Below are positions 1 through 5,304 of a stretch of DNA of 5,305 bases, one piece after another. The notes beneath the pieces were generated by a model. The model saw only the letters and a list, made by a program, of their open reading frames with translations, did no database searches and was not told the origin of the DNA. Origin of the DNA: CAG-273 sp964618105. GTDB lineage: Bacteria > Bacillota > Clostridia > TANB77 > CAG-508. The position numbers were made by a program, and so were the translations under genes. Location: contig CAZUAJ010000042.1 in the NCBI GenBank assembly GCA_964618105.1, forward strand, positions 1-5,305, given 5' to 3'. Position 1 is the stretch's first letter, and each line of letters opens with the position of its first letter.

Positions 1-6
1 TTATAT

Positions 7-41
7 AAAAGAACCTAAATTTTGAAAATTTAGGTTCTTTT
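7..41 (-). terminator. Hairpin terminator closing the two-gene surface-protein operon
   Basis: A perfect 17-bp inverted repeat lies at 7-23 and 25-41 (AAAAGAACCTAAATTTT and its complement) around a single base; in practice the innermost A/T pairs would open into a loop. It starts 48 nt past the stop codon of the large secreted protein. Read on the minus strand, the stem ends GGTTCTTTT and continues ATATAA, a short U-tract. Read on the plus strand it ends GGTTCTTTTAATTT, so it could also stop a transcript arriving from the left. No other terminator follows the operon in the window. Confidence 0.85.
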
Positions 42-73
42 AATTTATATTATTTTATTGTTATTTTGGAAAA

Positions 74-109
74 TTATAAATTTTTATATTATTTATAAAT
101 TTTTATATT
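74..109. repeat. Two 17-bp direct repeats spanning the stop codon
   Basis: The 17-mer TTATAAATTTTTATATT occurs at 74-90 and again, identical, at 93-109, separated by 2 nt (19-bp period). The right copy encodes the last residues (NIKIYK region) of the 1168-aa protein and the left copy overlaps and follows its stop codon (89-91). It looks like a small tandem duplication by slippage; the very high A/T content makes partial chance identity possible. Confidence 0.7.
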
Positions 110-3100
110 ATCTCCATTGCCACCATCTTCTCTTAATCCTTCTATTATTGCATGTTTTCCATTTACACTATATTCTCTTAATAAGGCATTAGAACTTATT
201 ATTGCTGCTCTAGTACACTTTACTTTTACATTTCCAAAATATGAGTCATTTAATTCAACAAATATTGCATCACCAGTTGATTTAAATCCGTCAGATATTA
301 TTGGTAAATTTTCATTTTCCACATTTTCACCATTTGCAGTTAAAGTACCATCTTCTATATTTAATGTTCCTGATAAAATTCCAATTACAGTTTTTCCACT
401 TATTCTACCACCTTTAATATTTGTTGTTCCGTTTTGTGGTAGATAAATTGCTACACCTTGAGGAACTGAAATGCTGCCACTAATAATGTTAATCGTAGTA
501 TTTTGAGTTAAATCATTTCCATTTCCCGAAATACCATATCCGTCCTCACCAGTAACTGTTAATTTACCTTTGAAATCAACACTAGCTTTATCCCATATTG
601 TTAAACCATAGATTCCTGTTGTAATTTCAACATCAGCTTCAATTATTAAGTTAGCACCATTTTGTGCTTGTAATGCATAATCTCCATTAGATACAATTGA
701 ACCATTTTTAATTGTTACAGTATTGTTTGTTCCTTTTGCATCAATTCTGTTGTTACGACCTACTAGTGTATTATTTTCATCACGTTCTCCATCTATAGTA
801 ATGGTCTTTCCGCCTAAATCTAATGTTATATTTTTTGCAAGATTAAGTCTTTCTTTAATTGTAATATCTTTCAATAATTTTACATTAGCTGAATTTGTTG
901 CAACATCAATAAAATTATTTACAGAATATTTTGCTCCATCTGCTTCAAAGTCTGCTTCACTTGTTGCTGTATAAACTGTTACATTATTATCTAATAATGT
1001 TTTTGTTGTGTAATTCCCTGTAACAGTAGCTGATGCTAATTTTGTTTCTGTTGCAACTGTTGGATTATATTCTCTTATAATATTTCCATTATTTGCTGTT
1101 AATGTTCCGCCAGTGATATTAATGCTAATATTACCTGCATATCCACTGTTTATTTCTGAATATACTACATCACCTGTTAGGTTTGCTCCGTTTTCTGATG
1201 CTGTTAAAGTACTAGATTCAACTTTTTCACCTGTTGCTGTTAATGTTCCACCTTTAATATTTAATGTACCTGATTTTATTACGGCAACTGTATTAGCTGT
1301 AATTGTTGAACCATCTAGAATATTAACTGTTCCTTTTTGTGGTAAATATAATGCAATTGCATTATTAGCTGTTATTTTAGCACCTGAATTAATATCTACA
1401 GTAGTATTTTGGTCTAAAGTTGAGCCATTACCACTAATTGCATATCCTGTTGATTGTAGTTCAATTTCACCATTTAGAATAAATTTTGTTCCTTTTCCAA
1501 ATATAGAAACTCCGCCGCCTCCGGCATTTTCAACAACTATTTTAGCATCTTGTGCTAGAGTAATTGATGAATTGTATTCTCTTTTTTCTGAACCTAAAGC
1601 AATTGCTGCCATAGTGTTACCTTTTGTTTTAATAGTACCATTTTTTATTACTAAATTTGAATTATTGCTTTGTAATATAATCATATTTTTTGCTTTAGTA
1701 AAATCACCTGTTAATGTTTTACCATTTAAATCAAGTTCAACAGTTTTGTTGTCCAAAGATTGTGACATTGAAGATGTTATTGTAAAATCTTTTTGTAACA
1801 CAATATTTGAATAAAGATTTAATACATTAGTCATATCAGAAACTTGTAGATAATTTCCACTTGCTATTGCAACAATATCTTGTTCAGCTAGAACTGTTTT
1901 TTGTCCTCCCATCATACAATATAGGACTCTATCTGCTTCTTTTGCAGTATAATAAATATAATATTTATCTTTAGAATTAAAGTTTTCTGATAATTTTTGT
2001 CTTATTTTTATTTCATTTTTTGTATAGTCTTCATTTAGTGTAATTGAGTAATTTTCAAATCTTACCCATTCAGTTCCATTCCATGCTTCAAAATAATTGT
2101 TTTCAGTATATTCAATTGGAGTAATTACATCATTTTTCTTTAATGTTTTTGTAATATCTCCTGTAATTGTAATAGTTTTTCCTGTATAGTCTCCTGGTTT
2201 AATGTAAATTTTAAATTCTCTTTCTTCTCCCAATTTTAGGTTTTTAACATTTGATACTTCATATATTGGTAATTGTCTATATACTGGATATAAGTCAATA
2301 TTTCCACTAATTGCACTGTCAAATAAATCTTTTGCATTTTCTGTTAATGTCCAACCTATAAATTCATGATTTGATTTTGTAGGATTTGTAGCTGGTCCAA
2401 CTATTTTATTTCCTTCAATTACTTTTTCTGTTTTATATTTTACAAAACCAGAATATCCATTAAATTTAACTAAATATTCAAATTTAGCATTTTCACCCAA
2501 TTGAACTTTTAATGTTGATGTAACACCTGGTTTCCATGTAATATTTATATCTTTTTTATCTGTTTTACTTGCAAATACTACTGGAAGTTCTACATAATAT
2601 GCTCCTAATTTTGAATCTAAAACTTTTACATCATCAAATTGTTCTGTTAATCCTTCAATTGTTGTTGCTGATGTGTCATAATCTTTTGGAGCATATACTT
2701 TTACAGTCAATTCATTTTTATTGTCTGAATTTAACAAAACATTTCCGTTATATGTAAGTGTTTTGTTTGCAAAAACTCCATTTTCGCATGCTAATTCACC
2801 TACTGCTATCCATTTTTGATAAATGTTTATACTTTCAGTTATTGGATTATTAAAGTTTACTTCAGTTCCATCTTCATAAACATAAGTAAGTTCTTCTGCC
2901 ATTTTTTCATAATCAAATAATCCTTTTGTTATTATTTTATTATCCTCTGTTGTATAATTATCTCCTAATTTTGTTCCACCTATTTTATCATAATATGATA
3001 CTATAAATGGTATATAATAACTACCATATTCAATTACTTCTTCTTTTCCTTCTGTATTTGTTTTTGTTAGTACAGTTATATTTACATTATTTTTTGTAAA

Positions 3101-3595
3101 TTCAAAAAAGATTTTTGTTGCTGGAACTTTAAATTTTGTTCCATCAAATGTAACTCCATTTGTTAAAACATTTATATCATCTGCATTTGCACTATAATTA
3201 AATTCTAGTGTTTTCTCTTTATTGTTTACAAAAAATATATTTAAATTTTCTTCTAATTTTCGTGCTTCTTCTTGTGTTAAAGGTCTTGTTTCTTCACCAA
3301 TCTCATACCATTCCTCTAAGTCTACATCATAATAGTATGTTTTCATTGTTAGATCTAATATTTCGTTTGTTTTACCTGCTTCTATAAGTCTTTTAGCCTC
3401 ATCTAATCCTGCATTTGCTGCTTTGTCTGCTGTTACTATAGTTCCTTCATCAAATCTTGTAGAACCTATAATATATGCACCACTTGTATAGTCATTTACA
3501 TTTTCTTTTACAGATGTTGCAGCTGATGAAACTGTAATGAATAATGCACTAAATAATATTAGTCCTAACATTATTTTAAGTATTTTACTTTTCAC
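89..3595 (-). CDS. Large secreted adhesin-like protein with InlB-type repeat and duplicated pectate-lyase-like adhesive (beta-helix) module
   Basis: This encodes a predicted secreted surface protein of 1168 aa; adhesion is inferred from its domains. Residues 1-26 form a signal peptide (Lys-rich start, hydrophobic core 8-22, likely cleavage after SSA or SAA). Residues 27-195 are unclassified. Residues 196-262 (ending IYQKW) look like a degenerate InlB B repeat. Residues 373-440 are a better one (NPTKSNHEFIGW, then NIDLYPVY). Residues 445-565 are probably beta-rich and unclassified. Residues 577-873 and 884-1160 are two diverged copies of a pectate-lyase-like adhesive module, each with LDLNGKT/LDLGGKT, YAISGNG/YGISGNG, IALYLPQ/VAIYLPQ, SGTLNI and REY in the same order about 300 aa apart. 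No enzyme active site, LPxTG sorting signal, SLH domain or C-terminal membrane segment is visible, so the means of attachment is unknown. The start is GTG; the next Met codon (9) is too far from the GGGAGG site. It follows the 330-aa gene by 21 nt, so the two are almost certainly co-transcribed. Confidence 0.9.
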   Translation of the reverse strand: MKSKILKIMLGLILFSALFITVSSAATSVKENVNDYTSGAYIIGSTRFDEGTIVTADKAANAGLDEAKRLIEAGKTNEILDLTMKTYYYDVDLEEWYEIGEETRPLTQEEARKLEENLNIFFVNNKEKTLEFNYSANADDINVLTNGVTFDGTKFKVPATKIFFEFTKNNVNITVLTKTNTEGKEEVIEYGSYYIPFIVSYYDKIGGTKLGDNYTTEDNKIITKGLFDYEKMAEELTYVYEDGTEVNFNNPITESINIYQKWIAVGELACENGVFANKTLTYNGNVLLNSDNKNELTVKVYAPKDYDTSATTIEGLTEQFDDVKVLDSKLGAYYVELPVVFASKTDKKDINITWKPGVTSTLKVQLGENAKFEYLVKFNGYSGFVKYKTEKVIEGNKIVGPATNPTKSNHEFIGWTLTENAKDLFDSAISGNIDLYPVYRQLPIYEVSNVKNLKLGEEREFKIYIKPGDYTGKTITITGDITKTLKKNDVITPIEYTENNYFEAWNGTEWVRFENYSITLNEDYTKNEIKIRQKLSENFNSKDKYYIYYTAKEADRVLYCMMGGQKTVLAEQDIVAIASGNYLQVSDMTNVLNLYSNIVLQKDFTITSSMSQSLDNKTVELDLNGKTLTGDFTKAKNMIILQSNNSNLVIKNGTIKTKGNTMAAIALGSEKREYNSSITLAQDAKIVVENAGGGGVSIFGKGTKFILNGEIELQSTGYAISGNGSTLDQNTTVDINSGAKITANNAIALYLPQKGTVNILDGSTITANTVAVIKSGTLNIKGGTLTATGEKVESSTLTASENGANLTGDVVYSEINSGYAGNISINITGGTLTANNGNIIREYNPTVATETKLASATVTGNYTTKTLLDNNVTVYTATSEADFEADGAKYSVNNFIDVATNSANVKLLKDITIKERLNLAKNITLDLGGKTITIDGERDENNTLVGRNNRIDAKGTNNTVTIKNGSIVSNGDYALQAQNGANLIIEADVEITTGIYGLTIWDKASVDFKGKLTVTGEDGYGISGNGNDLTQNTTINIISGSISVPQGVAIYLPQNGTTNIKGGRISGKTVIGILSGTLNIEDGTLTANGENVENENLPIISDGFKSTGDAIFVELNDSYFGNVKVKCTRAAIISSNALLREYSVNGKHAIIEGLREDGGNGDNIKIYK
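116..946 (-). repeat. Second copy of the duplicated beta-helix adhesive module (residues 884-1160)
   Basis: This is the C-terminal half of an internal gene duplication. It runs from the KYSVNNFIDVA region through LKDITI and LDLGGKTITI, then a ladder of short strands (TIKNGSI, NLIIEA, VDFKGKLTV, YGISGNG, INIISGS, YLPQNGT, TNIKGGR, SGTLNI), to LLREYSVNGKHAIIEG near the C terminus. Each landmark sits 299-304 residues after its counterpart in the first copy. The copies have diverged clearly at protein level, so the duplication is not recent. Confidence 0.75.
977..1867 (-). repeat. First copy of the duplicated beta-helix adhesive module (residues 577-873)
   Basis: This is the N-terminal copy of the module. 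It begins at IASGNYLQVSDM, passes LQKDFTI and LDLNGKTLTG, and continues through repeated short strand-turn units (LVIKNGTI, FILNGEIEL, VDINSGAKI, VNILDGSTI, LNIKGGTL, INITGGTL) to NIIREYNPT. Such regularly spaced turns are typical of right-handed parallel beta-helices. An unusual GGGG run (residues 692-695) has no equivalent in the second copy. Confidence 0.75.
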
Positions 3596-3603
3596 TACTT
3601 TTT

Positions 3604-3609
3604 CCTCCC
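3604..3609 (-). promoter_or_regulatory. Strong ribosome binding site fixing the GTG start of the 1168-aa gene
   Basis: The minus strand reads GGGAGG, then eight bases (AAAAAGTA), then GTG at 3595-3593. This near-consensus site lies entirely inside the 21-nt gap after the upstream gene and decides the GTG start. The in-frame ATG at codon 9 would be about 30 nt away and has no site of its own. Confidence 0.88.
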
Positions 3610-3616
3610 ATTTATA

Positions 3617-4609
3617 CTATTTTACTTTTGGATTACTTAATGATTGTATTATTTTACCATTAAAAACTAAACCTGTTGCTGGAACATCTTTTGTAATTTT
3701 TTTACCAGATATTGATGTAATATCAATTGTACCAGCTACTTCTTCTCCATTTAAAGTAACAAATATTCTTACTTGACCTACTGATGAGTTGTCAATTTCT
3801 TGTTTATAGTAGCTTATAACTTGTTCTTCTACTACTTGGTTCTTTTCCCATTTTGCTGTAAGTGTTATGTTTTTTGTAACTTTACTTGAGAAATTGTATT
3901 GTGTGTTGTTTAAATACCAACCTTTAAATGTATAACCATCTTTTGTTGGGTTACCTGGTTTTGTTGCTGTTTTACCAGATTCAACTGTTTGTTTTGCTAC
4001 ACTACTTCCACCATTTGAGTTAAATGTAACTGTATATTTTTTAACTGTTGGTGTTGTTGGTTTTTCAGGTTCTGTTGGTTTTGTTGATGTATTTGATGTT
4101 TCTTTTTTATCTTTTTCCCATTTAGCAACAATTGTTGTATCTTTTTCAAATGGTTTAGATAAATCAACTTTTTCATCTCCTACATACCAACCTAGGAATT
4201 TATAACCTTCTTTTGTTGGATTTTTAACATTGTCTAAAATTCCTGATGCATCTGTTTTTACTTTTTCTTCTTCTCCGTCAATATTTAATGTAATTGTGTA
4301 AGTTTTGTTGTTTTCGTCTACTTTGCTTACCCATTTTGCTTCTAGTTTAATATTTTCTTCAATAGCTGTTGAAAAATCAAACTTTTCTGCACCTAAGTAC
4401 CAACCTAAAAAGTCATATCCTTCTTTTGTTGGATTTGTTGGCTTTGTTGCGGTATTTCCTTTTTCTATATTTTCAGTTTTTACTATTTTGCCATCAACTT
4501 CATATGAAACTGTTAAAACTGAATTTTTATTGTTTAGCACAATTGCTAGAATAACAGCAATTACAGCTAATAAAAGAATTACTGCAATAACAACTTTTTT
4601 CTTGTCCAT
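3617..4609 (-). CDS. Membrane-anchored surface protein with three InlB-type (Listeria-Bacteroides) repeats
   Basis: The protein has 330 aa. MDKKK precedes one long hydrophobic segment (residues 6-25) with no clear signal-peptidase site, so it is probably an N-terminal signal anchor with the rest outside the cell. Three InlB B-type repeats follow at 31-93, 102-164 and 191-254. Each runs from a beta-strand (LTVSYEVDG, YTITLNIDG, YTVTFNSNGG) through NPTKxGYxFxGWY to a closing AKW. A Pro/Thr/Lys/Glu-rich linker (about 170-189) separates repeats 2 and 3. Residues 255-330 form a different, unrecognised domain ending NPKVK. Known proteins with such repeats are surface or adhesion proteins; no enzymatic motif is seen. 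ATG at 4609-4607 has an AAGGGG site 5 nt upstream. It is the first gene of the operon with the large secreted protein, which carries the same repeat type, so a structural or docking role next to it is an inference only. Confidence 0.9.
   Translation of the reverse strand: MDKKKVVIAVILLLAVIAVILAIVLNNKNSVLTVSYEVDGKIVKTENIEKGNTATKPTNPTKEGYDFLGWYLGAEKFDFSTAIEENIKLEAKWVSKVDENNKTYTITLNIDGEEEKVKTDASGILDNVKNPTKEGYKFLGWYVGDEKVDLSKPFEKDTTIVAKWEKDKKETSNTSTKPTEPEKPTTPTVKKYTVTFNSNGGSSVAKQTVESGKTATKPGNPTKDGYTFKGWYLNNTQYNFSSKVTKNITLTAKWEKNQVVEEQVISYYKQEIDNSSVGQVRIFVTLNGEEVAGTIDITSISGKKITKDVPATGLVFNGKIIQSLSNPKVK
3848..4519 (-). repeat. Three InlB-type repeat units in the 330-aa protein
   Basis: The units are encoded at 4519-4331, 4306-4118 and 4039-3848. 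Each carries the string NPTK-(E/D)-G-Y-x-F-x-G-W-Y about midway and ends A-K-W. The DNA of the three GWY segments is still alike (plus-strand blocks beginning ACCAACCT near 4186, 4399 and 3916). Units 1 and 2 resemble each other most in the FLGWY core (FLGWYLGAEK, FLGWYVGDEK). Unit 3 begins with the canonical YTVTFNSNGG strand. Confidence 0.88.
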
Positions 4610-4614
4610 TTTTT

Positions 4615-4620
4615 CCCCTT
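4615..4620 (-). promoter_or_regulatory. Ribosome binding site of the 330-aa gene
   Basis: The minus strand reads AAGGGG, then five A residues, then ATG at 4609-4607. The spacing is slightly short but workable. No competing start lies nearby in the frame. Confidence 0.75.
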
Positions 4621-4634
4621 TCTTATGTTTTATT

Positions 4635-4686
4635 TAGGTTTTACCACCTATACTCAAATTATATATTTACAAGAAAATAAAATCAA
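4635..4686 (-). promoter_or_regulatory. Sigma-A-type promoter and short 5' leader of the operon
   Basis: On the minus strand the -35 is TTGATT (4686-4681), the spacer is exactly 17 nt, and the -10 is a perfect TATAAT (4663-4658). The expected start is the A at about 4651, giving a leader of about 42 nt before the ATG. The first transcribed bases can form a small hairpin, TAGGT/ACCTA at 4650-4646 and 4639-4635 with a 6-nt loop, which might protect the 5' end. The leader is too short for a known riboswitch class upstream of adhesins, so regulation is more likely at the promoter. Confidence 0.75.
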
Positions 4687-4704
4687 TATGTTTTTTATAT
4701 TTTG

Positions 4705-4773
4705 ACAATTTTCGATTTTCACTTTGTCGAATTTTGTTGATTTATCAATATTTTTTAATAAAAAAATTTTTTT
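4705..4773. promoter_or_regulatory. A/T tract and inverted repeats upstream of the operon promoter, possible regulator site
   Basis: Starting about 20 bp upstream of the -35 there is an imperfect inverted repeat, ACAATTTTCGA (4705-4715) and TCGAATTTTGT (4727-4737), with 9 of 11 pairs matching and an 11-nt loop. A short palindrome TTGAT-TT-ATCAA follows at 4737-4748. Next comes A7T7 (4760-4773), a perfect palindrome of the sort that curves DNA. These could form an activator site or an UP-like element. No specific regulator can be named, and A/T-rich sequence produces such symmetry easily. Confidence 0.35.
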
Positions 4774-4803
4774 CCAATTATAGAATATTTTTCATTACTT
4801 TCC

Positions 4804-4866
4804 AGACTAAAAATGAAGATAGACATAGTTAATTAAATATTAACTGTTCTATCTTCATCTTAGTCT
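4804..4866 (-). terminator. Intrinsic terminator downstream of the broken FGE-like gene
   Basis: A long hairpin has three paired blocks: AGACTAA/TTAGTCT (4804-4810 with 4860-4866), ATGAAGATAGA/TCTATCTTCAT (4813-4823 with 4848-4858, 11 bp perfect) and GTTAAT/ATTAAC (4828-4833 with 4839-4844) around a 5-nt loop. On the minus strand the 11-bp block is followed directly by TTTTT, so the core works as a minus-strand terminator. On the plus strand no T-run follows. It sits just after the remnant's stop codons and insulates the operon promoter from transcription arriving from the right. Confidence 0.75.
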
Positions 4867-4870
4867 AAAT

Positions 4871-5027
4871 TTATAATTTTTCATATTCTGTCAACTTCCC
4901 ATACATTTCCTGCTAAATCTGATATATTCATTTTACTAAAACTATCACTTGCACCTGTTGTTATTACAAGATAATGGTTTTTATCGCCAAAGGATGGATT
5001 AATGTTATTTTTTACAGTAGCTATTAT
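4871..5027 (-). pseudogene. Remnant of an FGE/SUMF1-like (formylglycine-generating-enzyme sulfatase domain, C-type-lectin fold) gene
   Basis: Read on the minus strand from 5027, the frame encodes NNINPSFGDKNHYLVI, then TTGASDSF, then SKMNISDLAGNVWE. The string N-I-x-D-L-A-G-N-V-W-E is the hallmark of the FGE-sulfatase fold, where the family normally continues W-T. Here it goes VDRI and stops (TGA, 4881-4883). In the +1 frame after NVWE the bases read LTEYEKL and stop (TAA, 4871-4873), closer to the expected continuation, so a one-base insertion near 4895 probably shifted the frame. No start codon or ribosome site is visible. The 5' side runs into an in-frame TAA (5028-5030) at the palindromic element. 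Both ends of the roughly 200-plus-residue family domain are missing. It is non-functional as it stands and its original role is unknown. Confidence 0.75.
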
Positions 5028-5246
5028 TTATTCTGTACAGGATAACTATTTTGTATTTTCAAGTTCGCTTGTGTGGGGACCGACAAATTATAAGCTGTTA
5101 TAAAATTTACGAAAGTAAAATTTTATTTACAGCTTATTATGCAGCTGGGACGAACTTGAAAATTAAAAAATAGTTTCCTGTACAGAATATATTGCTTTCT
5201 TTTAAAATCACTACATCCTTTGGTTACACTAATCATTATCCTGTAA
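4964..5246. repeat. Outer inverted-repeat arms flanking the palindromic element
   Basis: The left arm 4964-4996 and the reverse complement of the right arm 5214-5246 match at 26 of 33 aligned bases without gaps, including an exact CCAAAGGATG (4987-4996) against CATCCTTTGG (5214-5223). The left arm is part of the FGE-like remnant on the minus strand (SFGDKNHYLVI). The right arm, read on the plus strand, encodes SFGYTNHYPV in the matching frame. So the two arms look like diverged copies of one coding segment in opposite orientation. The stretches between each arm and the inner element (4997-5029 and 5190-5213) align poorly and differ in length. Confidence 0.6.
5031..5187. mobile_element. 157-bp near-palindromic MITE-like element with TA-flanked ends
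   Basis: Inverted terminal repeats of about 37 bp (5031-5067 and 5151-5187) match almost fully, with small indels. Shared blocks are TTCTGTACAGGA, AACTATTTT and ATTTTCAAGTTCG. Each end contains the 8-bp palindrome CTGTACAG, and TA dinucleotides abut both ends (5029-5030, 5188-5189), as expected for IS630/Tc1-mariner-type insertion. Inside, ATAAGCTGT/ACAGCTTAT (5090-5098 with 5129-5137) leads to a TTTAC-GAAA-GTAAA tetraloop hairpin, so the whole element can fold into one long rod. The only unpaired part is an asymmetric, more G/C-rich internal loop (5068-5089 and 5138-5150). It has no coding capacity and would depend on a transposase elsewhere. A structured RNA or an extragenic repeat is an alternative. 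Confidence 0.65.
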
Positions 5247-5257
5247 CGTTACGTTAC
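5243..5257. repeat. GTAACGTTAC palindrome with an extra GTTAC copy
   Basis: A perfect 10-bp palindrome GTAACGTTAC (5243-5252) is followed at once by GTTAC (5253-5257), and another GTTAC occurs at 5223-5227. It overlaps the edge of the right outer arm and lies about 20 bp upstream of the candidate plus-strand -35, so it could be an operator for the gene to the right, or simply sequence debris. Confidence 0.3.
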
Positions 5258-5275
5258 TATTTATTTTAATATTTC

Positions 5276-5304
5276 TTGCAATTATTTTATTATTGGAGTA
5301 TAAT
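5276..5304 (+). promoter_or_regulatory. Candidate promoter for a plus-strand gene beyond the right edge
   Basis: TTGCAA (5276-5281) and TATAAT (5299-5304) are separated by exactly 17 nt. The -10 is perfect and the -35 matches at four of six positions. The transcript would start just outside the window, so no gene can be assigned. In A/T-rich DNA a chance match is possible, but the spacing is ideal. Confidence 0.5.

Noticed and set aside
428..1345. LPQKG and LPQNG in the large protein as LPxTG-like sortase signals
   Set aside because: They are internal (residues 751-755 and 1052-1056), occupy equivalent places in the two beta-helix copies, and are not followed by a hydrophobic segment and basic tail.
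116..1867. Active pectate lyase enzyme
   Set aside because: Only the beta-helix fold pattern is seen. No Ca2+-binding Asp cluster or catalytic Arg/Lys arrangement could be recognised, and this fold is common in non-enzymatic adhesins.
3617..3685. VPATG near the C terminus of the 330-aa protein as a sortase motif
   Set aside because: The 17 residues that follow are polar and contain no membrane segment; the protein already has an N-terminal anchor.
3848..4519. CRISPR-like or satellite repeat array
   Set aside because: The repeated DNA blocks near 3916, 4186 and 4399 are diverged, unequally spaced and wholly explained by three InlB-type protein repeats.
117..4637. Plus-strand open frames within the two genes (for example 1113-1814 and 4305-4637)
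   Set aside because: They lie antisense to clearly coding genes, lack ribosome sites and family resemblance, and are rich in the Phe/Leu/Ile/Pro expected from reading this A/T-rich coding DNA backwards.
4702..4730. Plus-strand promoter starting with the perfect TTGACA at 4702-4707
   Set aside because: No TATAAT-like hexamer stands 16-18 nt downstream (the bases there are around TTTGTCGAA), and no plus-strand gene follows.
4777..4805. Second minus-strand promoter with TATAAT at 4782-4777
   Set aside because: The -35 positions read CTGGAA or similar, a poor match, and the promoter at 4658-4686 is better placed.
4871..5246. Diversity-generating retroelement target (FGE/C-type-lectin variable domain)
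   Set aside because: There is no reverse transcriptase, template repeat or adenine-biased pair of repeats in the window, and the FGE fragment is broken and lacks its C-terminal end.
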